IMG/VR virus record: IMGVR_UViG_3300013102_000009
Location: 1 to 61,875 of that record
Strand: one strand, 5' to 3'
Source: a virus
DNA length: 61,875 bases
Both the position numbers and the translations under genes were made by a program. A model generated the notes under the pieces. The model did no database searches. It was not told the DNA's origin and saw nothing but the letters and a program-made list of their open reading frames with translations. Positions 24,418-32,814 of the stretch are shown here, piece after piece; positions within the stretch are counted from its first letter, which is position 1; each line of letters begins with the position of its first letter.

Positions 24418-24446
24418 AAAAGAAAAGCCCTCCTAAGAGGGCCGTT
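24418..24446 (-). terminator. terminator after the large fibre gene
   Basis: GCCCTC and GAGGGC with a CTTA loop, followed on the minus strand by TTTTCTTTT. Directly after the 780-residue gene and before the protease promoter-like site. Confidence 0.82.
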
Positions 24447-24448
24447 CT

Positions 24449-26791
24449 TTATGCTACCTTCGCACCGTACTTGTTTCCAAGGTAGCGGCTAACCGCTGCC
24501 CTAGTTACTGCATCGTGGTAGCCACGGTAGATAATGGTGCGAATATGAACCCCCCACGCGGTAGGCGCGGAAATAGAAATACGCTCATGCGGCAGAGTCA
24601 TTACCTGACTATCCGTTACCACTGAACCATTATTCAGTGAGTTGAAAATGAAACCGCTGGTATTCAAGCCCCATACTGCTACGTTGTTGCCAACCATGCT
24701 ACCGGCTGTCAGTGAACCAGCCCCGCCCGTCCTACGCGCCAGAAGCGCGTTACTCGGGCCAGCAAAAGTCTGTTGGCGCATCGTGATAAATGTATTGGGC
24801 ACAACATCATTCAATGCTGTGGAACCGTAGGTTAGCAGTAGCGGAACACTTGAATCTGTGATGTCAGCCAAGTTGCTGTAGACCGTATAAATAGTCCTAG
24901 CTTCAGCATCTCCGAAACCGCCCGGCAAGGTATACCCGCCTACCGTTGAAGTTGTCAAGTCATATTCGGGCTTGCCAGCAAGGTCAAGCAACTGAGGCGG
25001 GTAGCCAATTGATGTGCTCCCGTTGACAGTACCTTCCCACTTGCTGAAGGGCTTTGTACCGTCTATGAAGTCTCCCCGGTAATCTCCTTCAACGAGCATC
25101 CATTCCCGGAACTCAAACACACCATCTGTCGCTGTCTGAGGAACCAGAGGAAGGGAAGCGTATACGGTGGTGGCTGGAGTACCGTCCCGCAGTGCTGTGA
25201 ACGTCCTACGGTACTCAGTCCACCCCGTAGTGTTGATAAGCCGTGAAGTGTCGTAGGCTGCAACAATGTTCTGCCCCGTCTGGTCAGCCACCTGTACTTG
25301 AAACGTCTGAGTGCTGCCCCAGCCATACGCACGGTATCGAATCCACAACGTGTACTGGCCACCAGCCTTGAGTTGTGTACCGGGGAATCCGTACTGGCTA
25401 TTGCCTGTAATTCCAGCAAGTCTCCAGTTAGAGCTTGGAGTTCCGGCAGGAGCGACCCACTTGCACGTCTTTGAGCCGTCTTCAGCAGTGGCAGCGTAAA
25501 CCCAAAACTTACTGTTCTCAAACCCGACACCAGTACTTTTGCCAGCTATCGCAGCCGGAACGTTGAATACACGCTCATTGCTGATACTTTGCCCTACTGT
25601 ACCGCCCCACAGGTAAGTAAAGTCCCCCACAGAAGATGTAGACCCGTCAAAGTAACCTGTCATCACAGTGTTCTGTTCCACCATGAGCGAGTCCACATAG
25701 AATGTCGTCGGGGTATGGGTTGCATTAGCACGCACCATAGGTTGGAGCCTAGTTGCCCCTGAAACTGCTGTGAACGTAGCTGAGACTCTAACCCATTGAC
25801 CTACAACCAAGCTTCCCTGAATGTTGAGAAAATCATCCTTCAGAATCGTTTCGTTGCTGTCCTTCCAACGCAGCAATACGTTCATCGACGGCACAACAGA
25901 AGTCAACTTAATCCATATCGAAACGGTGTAAGTTAGCCCTGCTGTGACGGTGATGTTGTTATGGTATAGCCCATCACCATTGAAACCCTTTGTAAGCACA
26001 GCCCCACATTTTGTCCCATGCATAGGCGAAGTACCGGACTGGTAGGCAATACCTGTGCTTGTAGCCGCCCAACCCCCAATTGAGGGGGCACGCATCCAAC
26101 TAACGCTTGCATTGGCTGTACTAGTCCATGCGTAGCTGAAGTCACCGGACGCTGCTGTGGCCCCATCAAAGAAAGTGGGCGAAGCGTTAGCTGCATCGAC
26201 AGCTTCAATCATGATGCCCGTTACAAGAATCGAGCCTGTTCCAGTGCCGCCTACCGCTGCAAAACGGATACCGAAATTCGGCCCCGGCGAAGCTGTAGTA
26301 GTACGGGTCCAAGTAATCTTCTGCCAAACACCGACCTGTGCGTTGTCCAAAGCAGTGCCAGAAACGACACCGTTCTCAGCGAATCCTCCCCCGCCCGGAG
26401 TGCTGGTCAAGGACTCAATCATCACGTAGGCTGACATCGTGTAAGTAGTGCTGGCACTGATTGGCGACATGATGTTCAAGCCGGGGTTGCTGGCTGACGG
26501 CCCATAGGTGAATCGCAGCGCTGTTGTGATACCTTCCGGTGCGGTCACGGAAATGTTGTTCGTGATCGTCTGAGCCGTAGGACCGGAGTAATGCAACATC
26601 GTGAGGACACCGCGTGGATTGGTGCAAAGGTTCTGACGTACTGGGATGAATACGCCAGCGTAATCGAAGTTTGGGTACTGTGCGAGGTTCTGGCGAACAT
26701 TCGTGGTACCGGCACTCACAGTATTGAATGCCGGATTACCCGCGTAGTTACGGATGGGCTGGGAGCCAGAATCAATAGAGTCTCTACGCAA
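24449..26791 (-). CDS. large fibre/minor tail protein with carbohydrate-binding-like repeats (780 aa)
   Basis: Three successive jelly-roll modules of the CBM4/9 type; each ends with a related phrase (TFFDGATAASGDFSYAWTS at about 220, YFDGSTSSVGDFTYLWGG at about 380, and GDFIDGTKPF near 590). The first 40 residues carry NxxGNPAFNT-like phrases usual in phage minor tail proteins. The end (ARTIYTVYSNLADI...YRGYHDAVTRAAVSRYLG) is a lectin-like domain as found at fibre tips. Probably binds host surface glycans. TTG start with GGAGG upstream. Confidence 0.78.
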   Translation of the reverse strand: MRRDSIDSGSQPIRNYAGNPAFNTVSAGTTNVRQNLAQYPNFDYAGVFIPVRQNLCTNPRGVLTMLHYSGPTAQTITNNISVTAPEGITTALRFTYGPSASNPGLNIMSPISASTTYTMSAYVMIESLTSTPGGGGFAENGVVSGTALDNAQVGVWQKITWTRTTTASPGPNFGIRFAAVGGTGTGSILVTGIMIEAVDAANASPTFFDGATAASGDFSYAWTSTANASVSWMRAPSIGGWAATSTGIAYQSGTSPMHGTKCGAVLTKGFNGDGLYHNNITVTAGLTYTVSIWIKLTSVVPSMNVLLRWKDSNETILKDDFLNIQGSLVVGQWVRVSATFTAVSGATRLQPMVRANATHTPTTFYVDSLMVEQNTVMTGYFDGSTSSVGDFTYLWGGTVGQSISNERVFNVPAAIAGKSTGVGFENSKFWVYAATAEDGSKTCKWVAPAGTPSSNWRLAGITGNSQYGFPGTQLKAGGQYTLWIRYRAYGWGSTQTFQVQVADQTGQNIVAAYDTSRLINTTGWTEYRRTFTALRDGTPATTVYASLPLVPQTATDGVFEFREWMLVEGDYRGDFIDGTKPFSKWEGTVNGSTSIGYPPQLLDLAGKPEYDLTTSTVGGYTLPGGFGDAEARTIYTVYSNLADITDSSVPLLLTYGSTALNDVVPNTFITMRQQTFAGPSNALLARRTGGAGSLTAGSMVGNNVAVWGLNTSGFIFNSLNNGSVVTDSQVMTLPHERISISAPTAWGVHIRTIIYRGYHDAVTRAAVSRYLGNKYGAKVA

Positions 26792-27584
26792 GGCTCTTGC
26801 CTCCTACAAGACCGAACCAATACGTGCCGGTCCACAACAGATTGATAAACGAAATGGAGTTGGCAGCAGAGGCAGGCTGCTGTACGATACCGTCAGGCCA
26901 CTTCACGCTGGCAGGCCACGTGATCGTGCGACCTCCCGTACCATCCTGAGTCAGGATAAGAGTGATCGTGCCCGAACGTTTCGGTGTAGCAGCAGGAGTA
27001 GGCAGTGTCAAGGTGACGTTGCCCGTCAGACGCCACTCCGGTGTGCTGGGAAGGTCAGCCTCAGTCAGAGCCACAGCCCCAGACTTGTTCACGGAGTCAT
27101 ACGCCAAGCTCATGTCACCCACAGCGCCCTGTGGACCTTGGGTAGTCAGCACACCGCCCTGCATGGAAACCGGCATGAGGTCAACCATGTCACTCGTGAC
27201 ACCTTCAGGCACGAAGATGCTGAAGGACGGCAGTACCACCGTGTAGCCAGTGGCCACATCCAGAAGGTCAAACTCGACCTTCCACGTGAAGCCCGTAGGG
27301 TTGAACAGGGGGGAGTTCGACGCCGGAAGCTCAATGCCTACGTCAGTCCGCCCCTTGGGCACGAGACGGCCTTGAGAGTCGAACTCAGCATCAAAGGTCA
27401 TCGGAATGATGACAGCCTTCTTGGTGGGCATACGGAGCGGGTCCGTAGCCTCACACGTGAAGGTGACCTTACCGGAAACAACCGTCAACTCTGGATCAGT
27501 GTCAGCGTCAATGTTGTCTTCGTTGACGAAGTAGTATTGTCCGGTTACAAGGCCGGTGGGGATTTCGTTCGGCAGTACAGCCAC
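26784..27584 (-). CDS. fibre or tip protein, beta-rich (266 aa)
   Basis: Residues 1-130 are beta strands (EATDPLRMPTKKAVIIPMTFDAEFDSQGR); the middle has a collagen-like turn TTQGPQGAVGD; residues 175-266 (NVTLTLPTPAATPKRSGTITLILTQDGTGGRTITWPASVKWP) form a receptor-tip domain common in phage fibres. It probably partners the 780-residue protein, with which it overlaps by eight bases. GTG start one base after the portal stop region. Confidence 0.7.
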   Translation of the reverse strand: MAVLPNEIPTGLVTGQYYFVNEDNIDADTDPELTVVSGKVTFTCEATDPLRMPTKKAVIIPMTFDAEFDSQGRLVPKGRTDVGIELPASNSPLFNPTGFTWKVEFDLLDVATGYTVVLPSFSIFVPEGVTSDMVDLMPVSMQGGVLTTQGPQGAVGDMSLAYDSVNKSGAVALTEADLPSTPEWRLTGNVTLTLPTPAATPKRSGTITLILTQDGTGGRTITWPASVKWPDGIVQQPASAANSISFINLLWTGTYWFGLVGGKSLA

Positions 27585-27585
27585 T

Positions 27586-29196
27586 TTAGCCGTTCCTTCC
27601 CTGAGAGTACTTGTGCTGTCCAGCAGCCTTGCGATTACTGTTGTCCCCGTAGCTTGGCGCGTTCGATTGCGCCTTCTTCGTGGAATTGGTGCTCTTACCG
27701 GGAGAGCTTCCCGGCTTACCGTTCGGCCCTGCCACTACCGGCTGGGGAGGATTCTTGGCTGTCTCCAGTTGAGCCTTACCCAGTTCGGTGTTTGACGGAT
27801 TCAGGAGTCCAAGCTCTTCCTCAGTCGGAAGATCGTTATCGTTCTCAATTTCGAGAATGACCTTGACCAGTTCGCGGACCTCTTCAGCGTGCAGCACATT
27901 GAGCGGAGTTGCTGCTGTGATTGCCTGCATGTTGCGGAGAACTTCACCGGCATCAATCTTGCCCCAGACAACCTTCACGTCTTCTTTGCCAAGGTAGGCG
28001 AACAGACGCTCGAAATACCCTCCCCAAAGCTGCTGACGGGCCTTCATAGCCTTCAACGTAGGCTGCTCAAGGGTCTCAGCCGCAGAGCGGTTGGAAGAGC
28101 CTGAATCGGACGTGAGAGCCGTCAGAGGGATTTCCAGACCGGCAGCTACCATGGACGCCAGCGGAAGACCCGCGTTGAAGTCAACGGAGCCGCCTGTACG
28201 GCCAATGGTGGACATTGTGGTGCCCATGCCCATGACAGCAGTTCCACCGACAGCGGAGACCTCGCCAGTGAAGGGATCGCGCGTAGGCTGTGCAGCCACC
28301 TTTGCGGAAGCGCCCTGTACGGCGTTCTTGGTAGGAGCCGTGATCTTGAACGCGAACCGGCTGTATGCCTTCACCAGCGAAGCGGAGTTCTCAAGGAATT
28401 CCTTGTACGCCTTGGTCCAGAAGATGACGCTCATGAGGTCAGGTGCGCCCCACTTCCAGCCAACCTGCTTGTTGGCAGTGTTGTGGAGGATCGCGGAGTT
28501 CCAGACAACCGGCTTGTTCTGAATGGTGAAAGGTTTGCCGTTCTCAATGTCGTAGTCGGTAGCCGGGTACCAAGCTTCGACATTCTTGGAACTGGCTTCG
28601 CCCGTTCGGTAGCTCTCAGTGGTCACTTCAAAGGACCGCTTGAAGAACCAGATGTCCTCTTTGTTGTAAGGGTTGCTCACCGTGGCGACAATCTCACCCA
28701 TGGGAATGCGAGTGATCTTGGCGACCGAAGCCTTGCCGTCTGTGGTCAACCGGCGACGGCCACCACCCGGCTTCGTGATCAGAGTGAAAATCTGCCCATC
28801 GGTGGCCATGCAGGCTTCAAGCTCTGCATATGCCTGTGGGGAGAAGTGGAACTTCTTGTTGTTCGGATCAGTAAGCAGCGGGTCTTTTTCATCAATGCCG
28901 ATGAATTTGACGCCAGCGCCCCAGATAAACGTGGTACGCACAGCGACACCACGCTTGATGAGAGGATTGATAGCCACGAGACCGCGAGTGGTCTGTGCTA
29001 CATTCTTGATCGTGTCCAGCTTGATTTCAGTGGCGTCTTCATTAGCGCCCAAGGGACGCCAGCCAACATCATCCAATGCAAGTACAACGTCAGCCATTGA
29101 TTCTTGCAGAGTTTCAAAGCTGTGCTGCAATGCGTCATTCTCGCCCCGCAGCCGTGCAATTTCGGCACTCTGCTTTACTTCAGCTAGCGTAGTCAA
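27586..29196 (-). CDS. portal protein (536 aa)
   Basis: Directly after the terminase. N-terminal coiled coil, then AINPLIKRGVAVRTTFIWGAG, a Trp-rich body (YPATDYDIENGKPFTIQNKPVVW), the ALTSDSGSSNRSAAETLEQPTLKAMK region, and a disordered Ser/Gly/Lys/Asn tail. All fit actinophage portal proteins forming the dodecameric DNA channel. TTG start with AGGAGAC upstream. Confidence 0.88.
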   Translation of the reverse strand: MTTLAEVKQSAEIARLRGENDALQHSFETLQESMADVVLALDDVGWRPLGANEDATEIKLDTIKNVAQTTRGLVAINPLIKRGVAVRTTFIWGAGVKFIGIDEKDPLLTDPNNKKFHFSPQAYAELEACMATDGQIFTLITKPGGGRRRLTTDGKASVAKITRIPMGEIVATVSNPYNKEDIWFFKRSFEVTTESYRTGEASSKNVEAWYPATDYDIENGKPFTIQNKPVVWNSAILHNTANKQVGWKWGAPDLMSVIFWTKAYKEFLENSASLVKAYSRFAFKITAPTKNAVQGASAKVAAQPTRDPFTGEVSAVGGTAVMGMGTTMSTIGRTGGSVDFNAGLPLASMVAAGLEIPLTALTSDSGSSNRSAAETLEQPTLKAMKARQQLWGGYFERLFAYLGKEDVKVVWGKIDAGEVLRNMQAITAATPLNVLHAEEVRELVKVILEIENDNDLPTEEELGLLNPSNTELGKAQLETAKNPPQPVVAGPNGKPGSSPGKSTNSTKKAQSNAPSYGDNSNRKAAGQHKYSQGRNG

Positions 29197-29216
29197 CTTG
29201 TCTCCTATTACAAATG

Positions 29217-29253
29217 AAAAGGTCTCCTGCTAATTCTAACAGGAGACCTTTTC
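29217..29253 (-). terminator. strong terminator between terminase and portal
   Basis: AAAAGGTCTCCTG and CAGGAGACCTTTT form a 13-bp stem around CTAATTCTAA/TTAGAATTAG. It lies between the terminase stop and the portal ribosome site, so it may reduce read-through in the late unit or mark a transcript end. Confidence 0.88.
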
Positions 29254-30750
29254 TTACCACGGAGAAATAGTGGTTTCGTAATCGTAGAGCAATTCTTCCA
29301 GCCCGTAGCTGTATTCCTCACCCGGACTTAGTTTGGATTCTGGAGCCGTAGGATCAATTCCCAATTCAGCACATGCGTACACAGCGGCGTCCGCAAAGTC
29401 AGGAGACTTACCACGGCGCTTGATAATGTCATCCTTGGATTCAATTTGCAAGGAGCCACGCTTGGCGAAGAAATACTCAACATCCCCAAGTTCATCTTCA
29501 AGGGCTTTGTCCTCAAAGGTGATGTCAATTTCGCTCTTGAACATGCGCTCACGCATATTGTCGTACCAATAGGCACGCGCGTTGAGCCACTTGTCAAGAT
29601 CAGGAGAGGAAGCGTTACCAATCATAGCGATAGTCTCGTATCGGTTATCCGACTGGTGAGCTACCATATCCACGACAGGACCACCAAGGCCAACACCGTC
29701 AATGCGGACTTCGTTGCAGCCGTACTCCCACGCGAGATCACGAATCTTGCGTGCTGTCTCAACCGTGTTGGTCTTATTCCAACGGTCCAGCAGGCGCAAG
29801 TTGCCGTCATGGTACAGGTAGACCACCGTGTAGTCGTCACCGTACCGGGCAATATCGCATCCCAGACGCGGTACGCTCTCCTGTGACGGCCTAATCTCAG
29901 TCGCGTGCCCCCGAGTCAGGGTTTCCAGCGTGAAGAGGTTCCTACCACCCTCTGTGGTGAATTCACCCAGTACCTTGGACTTGTAGCGAGGGGATTCAAC
30001 GCCCCACTGGTCCTTCTTTTCCTCTGCCCACTCGACAGACACCAGACCCTTGCGAGCCTCTTCAGGCATGTATTCGCCAGTGAAATTGGGGGTATCATAG
30101 GCCGAAATGGTGATTTTGTGCCATGATTTGTCGTCTTTGAGGAAAATACGCCCGAATTCGGAAGTCGGGATATCGGGGTTGGCAATTGCAAGAATTCGGT
30201 CATGAGAACCCGTTGTAATGGCTTCTACACCCGTAAACAGCGTTTCGTTGACGCCACAGGCCTCATCAATGACCGCCAGCACACCACCGGAAGAGTGAAC
30301 ACCCTGAAAGCCCTGAGTGTTCGTGTCAGCAGGCTTGCGGCCCCACGCTACAACCTCACCCTTGGAGTCTTTCCACTCGTCAGTCTGGGTGACGTGGCCC
30401 ATAAGTTCGTTCTTGCCGTGGTGTTGACGGATGTAACGCCACAGAATCTTGTTGACCTGCTCATAGGTCGGTGCAGTGGACACCACGACGGCCTCAGTAC
30501 CGTAGCGGGTATCTACCCACCATGCAACAACGATGGAGGCAAAATAGCTCTTGCCGGAGCCGTGGCAGGACTTGACAGCCACTTTCTTGTGCTTCACCAG
30601 AGCTTGGGCAATCTCAACCTGCTTGGACCACAGGTGGATACCCAGCTTGTCCATGGCCCAAAGCTTGATGTCATGCTTGTACTGCTCTCGCTTCTTCGCA
30701 GCGAGGTTCTGCGTCTTCGCCTGTGCGAGTACAGCCTTACTTAGCGCCAT
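29254..30750 (-). CDS. terminase large subunit (498 aa)
   Basis: ATPase and nuclease that drives DNA packaging. Walker A is SCHGSGKS (K67), Walker B is VLAVIDEA near residue 155, and the RNase H-like nuclease begins with GCDIARYGDDYTVVYL (about residue 300), with later acidic residues in VRIDGVGLGGPVVD and DAAVYAC. ATG at 30750 overlaps the upstream gene by 14 bases. A complete, normal-length enzyme. Confidence 0.93.
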   Translation of the reverse strand: MALSKAVLAQAKTQNLAAKKREQYKHDIKLWAMDKLGIHLWSKQVEIAQALVKHKKVAVKSCHGSGKSYFASIVVAWWVDTRYGTEAVVVSTAPTYEQVNKILWRYIRQHHGKNELMGHVTQTDEWKDSKGEVVAWGRKPADTNTQGFQGVHSSGGVLAVIDEACGVNETLFTGVEAITTGSHDRILAIANPDIPTSEFGRIFLKDDKSWHKITISAYDTPNFTGEYMPEEARKGLVSVEWAEEKKDQWGVESPRYKSKVLGEFTTEGGRNLFTLETLTRGHATEIRPSQESVPRLGCDIARYGDDYTVVYLYHDGNLRLLDRWNKTNTVETARKIRDLAWEYGCNEVRIDGVGLGGPVVDMVAHQSDNRYETIAMIGNASSPDLDKWLNARAYWYDNMRERMFKSEIDITFEDKALEDELGDVEYFFAKRGSLQIESKDDIIKRRGKSPDFADAAVYACAELGIDPTAPESKLSPGEEYSYGLEELLYDYETTISPW

Positions 30751-30949
30751 TGGTGATGCTCCAGAGGTATTCGTCAAAGGCCGAAGGGTCTTCGTTGTAC
30801 AGGAACAGCACCTTCAGAAGCTCGGTAATCAGCCAGCTAGAGTGCTTGGAGAGGTACGCCATTTCACGGATAGCCGCAAAATCGGGCTTCTCGGGGTAGT
30901 TGTCAAATACAGCGTCCAGCAGAGCGCAAAGCTCTTGTTCTTTAGTCAT
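30737..30949 (-). CDS. hypothetical protein between terminase subunits (70 aa)
   Basis: ATG at 30949 with AGAGG upstream, overlapping both neighbours. Acidic and helical (ELCALLDAVFDNYPEKPDFAAIREM). Not recognised. Genes of this size and position accompany terminase in several actinophages. Confidence 0.6.
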   Translation of the reverse strand: MTKEQELCALLDAVFDNYPEKPDFAAIREMAYLSKHSSWLITELLKVLFLYNEDPSAFDEYLWSITNGAK

Positions 30950-31466
30950 TGCTGTCAAGCCTCTCAAGTGCCTTGTCATTCATGTCAGCCAACTGCCCGA
31001 TCAGGTCTGCCTTAGCGGCCTTGAGGGTCTTGTGCTTCTGGAAAGCTTCTTCAATCATGCCGGTCATCATCAGACGTGCGACCTCCAGCACATGCAAGAG
31101 TTGTTCACCCTGAAGCTGGTACATCTTGTCTGCCTCAGCCTGTGCGACCTCCTTGCGGGACATGTTGAGCGACATAAGCTGCTCAAGCCGGTCAAGGATA
31201 CCAAGGACCACTTCAAAGTCCTTCAGTTCTGTGCTGTATTCCAGCTTGAGGTTTGCGCGGACCAAAAGGTCTTCAAGGCGCATAAGCATGAGAAGCCATT
31301 GCTCTTCTTTGGGAATTTCCACACGCGCGGAGACGTATTTCTTCCATTCCTTGAGGACATCCTCTACAGGAATTCGGAGATTGCTGGCAATTTCCTCAAA
31401 GCTTTCGCCAAGGAGTTTGCCGTCAACAACCTTCTTTGTGAGAATTGACATGCCTGTTTCGGTCAT
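30942..31466 (-). CDS. terminase small subunit candidate (174 aa)
   Basis: N-terminal helix-turn-helix (LGESFEEIASNLRIPVEDVLKEW) followed by long helices suited to ring formation. Position just before the large subunit supports a DNA-recognition role. Family not recognised beyond that. ATG at 31466; the ATG at 31451 is an alternative. Confidence 0.6.
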   Translation of the reverse strand: MTETGMSILTKKVVDGKLLGESFEEIASNLRIPVEDVLKEWKKYVSARVEIPKEEQWLLMLMRLEDLLVRANLKLEYSTELKDFEVVLGILDRLEQLMSLNMSRKEVAQAEADKMYQLQGEQLLHVLEVARLMMTGMIEEAFQKHKTLKAAKADLIGQLADMNDKALERLDSND

Positions 31467-31521
31467 TTTGTTGCAATCCGTTTCGTTTTGTGGTATCTAC
31501 ACACAAAACTACCACAGACGC

Positions 31522-31578
31522 AGAAAAGCCCTCATTCAGCGGCCCCGATTTTCGGCAGGGACTTCATGAGGGCTTCTC
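31522..31578 (-). terminator. terminator-like long hairpin after the tRNA unit
   Basis: AGAAGCCCTCAT and ATGAGGGCTTTTCT (minus strand) pair as a 10-bp stem with a 33-base loop that can fold further (CCGAAAATCGG). Followed by TTTTCTGCG. Overlaps the end of the small gene 31532-31720. Confidence 0.55.
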
Positions 31579-31720
31579 GCAGTGCGGCATATTTCAATGC
31601 TGCGTCCTCAGTACTTTTATCGACACCCTGAGCGGTGCCATTGGCTTGAGGTCTAGCCCTGTGACTTTCGCCGGAACTAGACTTGTAATTGAAAACCACC
31701 GACTTGAGGTAATCGGCCAC
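31532..31720 (-). CDS. hypothetical protein (62 aa), uncertain
   Basis: GTG start 17 bases after the tRNA-Asn end; no good ribosome site. Ser/Ala/Lys-rich and soluble. Its last codons lie inside a hairpin (AGAAGCCCTCAT and ATGAGGGCTT, 31522-31578) that looks like a terminator for the tRNA unit. May not be a gene. Confidence 0.4.
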   Translation of the reverse strand: MADYLKSVVFNYKSSSGESHRARPQANGTAQGVDKSTEDAALKYAALREALMKSLPKIGAAE

Positions 31721-31736
31721 AGAGGCCGGTGATGTG

Positions 31737-31810
31737 CTGGGGATATAGGATTTGAACCTATGACTACACGATTAACAGTCGCGTGCTCTGCCTGACTGAG
31801 CTAATCCCCA
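31737..31810 (-). tRNA. tRNA-Asn (GTT)
   Basis: Minus strand folds into a full cloverleaf: acceptor TGGGGAT/ATCCCCA, D-arm GCTC..GAGC, anticodon loop CTGTTAA with anticodon GTT, T-arm ATAGG TTCAAAT CCTAT, discriminator G. No CCA encoded. 74 bases. Confidence 0.93.
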
Positions 31811-31857
31811 AAGCGAGGGTTTTTCAGAAACTCAACGTTACCCACAAACGTAGTTCG

Positions 31858-31930
31858 TGCAAGTGACAGGACTCGAACCTGCAACCCCCTGTTCCCAAAA
31901 CAGGTGGCCTACCAATTGGCCCACACTCAC
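31858..31930 (-). tRNA. tRNA-Pro (TGG)
   Basis: Acceptor GTGAGTG/CACTTGC (with G-T pairs), D-stem GGCC/GGCC, anticodon stem CCTGT/ACAGG with loop TTTGGGA, giving anticodon TGG, T-loop TTCGAGT, discriminator A. The loop matches bacterial tRNA-Pro. One base separates it from the next tRNA-like element. Confidence 0.88.
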
Positions 31931-31931
31931 G

Positions 31932-32006
31932 TCGGGCAAGGCGTGGACTCGAACCACGGCTTCTGGGACTCCAACGCCCCAGCGGACTTCCTAATCCTAC
32001 CACCCG
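31932..32006 (-). tRNA. tRNA-like element with 8-base anticodon loop, identity uncertain
   Basis: Begins CGGGTGG and ends CCTTGCCCGA. A standard T-arm (CGTGG TTCGAGT CCACG) and D-arm (GGA..TCC) are clear. The best anticodon stem is CTGGGG/TCCCAG with the loop CGTTGGAG, eight bases, and the acceptor pairs only if two bases bulge. The C1-G72 start hints at tRNA-Pro. It may be a degenerate or unusual (frameshift-type) tRNA. Confidence 0.6.
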
Positions 32007-32078
32007 TTATGCCACGTTTTTCAGCTTTATCTACTCGATATTACTTGGTCTGAATTGGTACGTGGCCAACCGTTAGAA

Positions 32079-32092
32079 ACTACTCTAGCACA
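32079..32092 (-). promoter_or_regulatory. repeated promoter-like element before tRNAs (third copy)
   Basis: TGTGCTAGAGTAGT on the minus strand, overlapping the last codons and stop of the gene 32080-32301. About 70 bases before the first tRNA, so it could drive a tRNA transcript. Confidence 0.5.
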
Positions 32093-32301
32093 ATCCCTGT
32101 GCCGTTGGCTTTCATGATGCTGTTGAACTTGCGCTTGGCGCGAGAGACCTCCGCATTGTGCTGCTTGCTCCAGCCTCTATGCTGGGGGAAATACCTGTTG
32201 ATGGTGACCCTGCTGACCTTCAATGTCCGGGCAACCTCAGCAAGTGCAGCACCGTCTAGCAGCATGGCCTCAATCGCGTCAAGACGCTCTTTGCTGGCCA
32301 T
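32080..32301 (-). CDS. small helix-turn-helix protein (73 aa)
   Basis: RLDAIEAMLLDGAALAEVARTLKVSRVTINRYFPQHRGWSKQH: a compact HTH of the resolvase/homeodomain type with basic ends. Such proteins near terminase or tRNAs may regulate or recognise DNA. ATG start with AGGTAA upstream. Confidence 0.72.
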   Translation of the reverse strand: MASKERLDAIEAMLLDGAALAEVARTLKVSRVTINRYFPQHRGWSKQHNAEVSRAKRKFNSIMKANGTGIVLE

Positions 32302-32302
32302 T

Positions 32303-32470
32303 TTACCTGTGACCGCTGCTAGGGTGGGCCAGCATTGCCAGCTTGCGCTTGTAGTCGTCAGACGCCTTCAGGAAGCGTCCGTGACCTGTACCAAAGGGGT
32401 TGAAGATGAACAGGTTCCATCCGATGTGCTCCGTGACATCGGCCATGAGGTTGTAGTAGAAGCGCTTCAC
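32303..32470 (-). CDS. hypothetical protein (55 aa)
   Basis: GTG at 32470 overlaps the upstream stop by four bases. Sequence KRFYYNLMADVTEHIGWNLFIFNPFGTGHGR then a basic helix. Aromatic and His-containing, not recognised. Strong operon overlap supports it. Confidence 0.6.
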   Translation of the reverse strand: MKRFYYNLMADVTEHIGWNLFIFNPFGTGHGRFLKASDDYKRKLAMLAHPSSGHR

Positions 32471-32814
32471 TTGGCAGCCAACGTATCGCTCATGACTTTC
32501 AGGGTGTACAGATTCGCAATAATGTTGCGCTCCAGATACTCGCGACCTTCGACTATGTCTTCTTTGGTGGCCTCAAGCGTCTCGGCCTTTATACCCGCCA
32601 TGGTGGCGTCAAAGGTTGCCTGCGACATCTCTACTGGCTTGATTCTGTCTTCCGGGAGCATGTCTGCCATGACCCTGAAAATGTCCAGACCCTCAAACGA
32701 CGCTGCCATGACTGAATCACCGTCAAGCATCAAGTCGATGCCACCTTCATCAATGACAAGTGTGTCTGCCATTGCGTATTCATCGGACGTGATTCGTGTT
32801 GGAAAAGCTCCCAC
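32467..32814 (-). CDS. hypothetical acidic protein (115 aa)
   Basis: GTG start immediately after the previous stop. Acidic with many Met (DEGGIDLMLDGDSVMAASFEG) and a helical C-terminal half. Not recognised. Confidence 0.6.
   Translation of the reverse strand: MGAFPTRITSDEYAMADTLVIDEGGIDLMLDGDSVMAASFEGLDIFRVMADMLPEDRIKPVEMSQATFDATMAGIKAETLEATKEDIVEGREYLERNIIANLYTLKVMSDTLAAK

Noticed and set aside
26754-27860. Long + strand open frame (368 codons) opposite fibre and portal genes
   Set aside because: Antisense to well-supported structural genes and with composition typical of a shadow frame.
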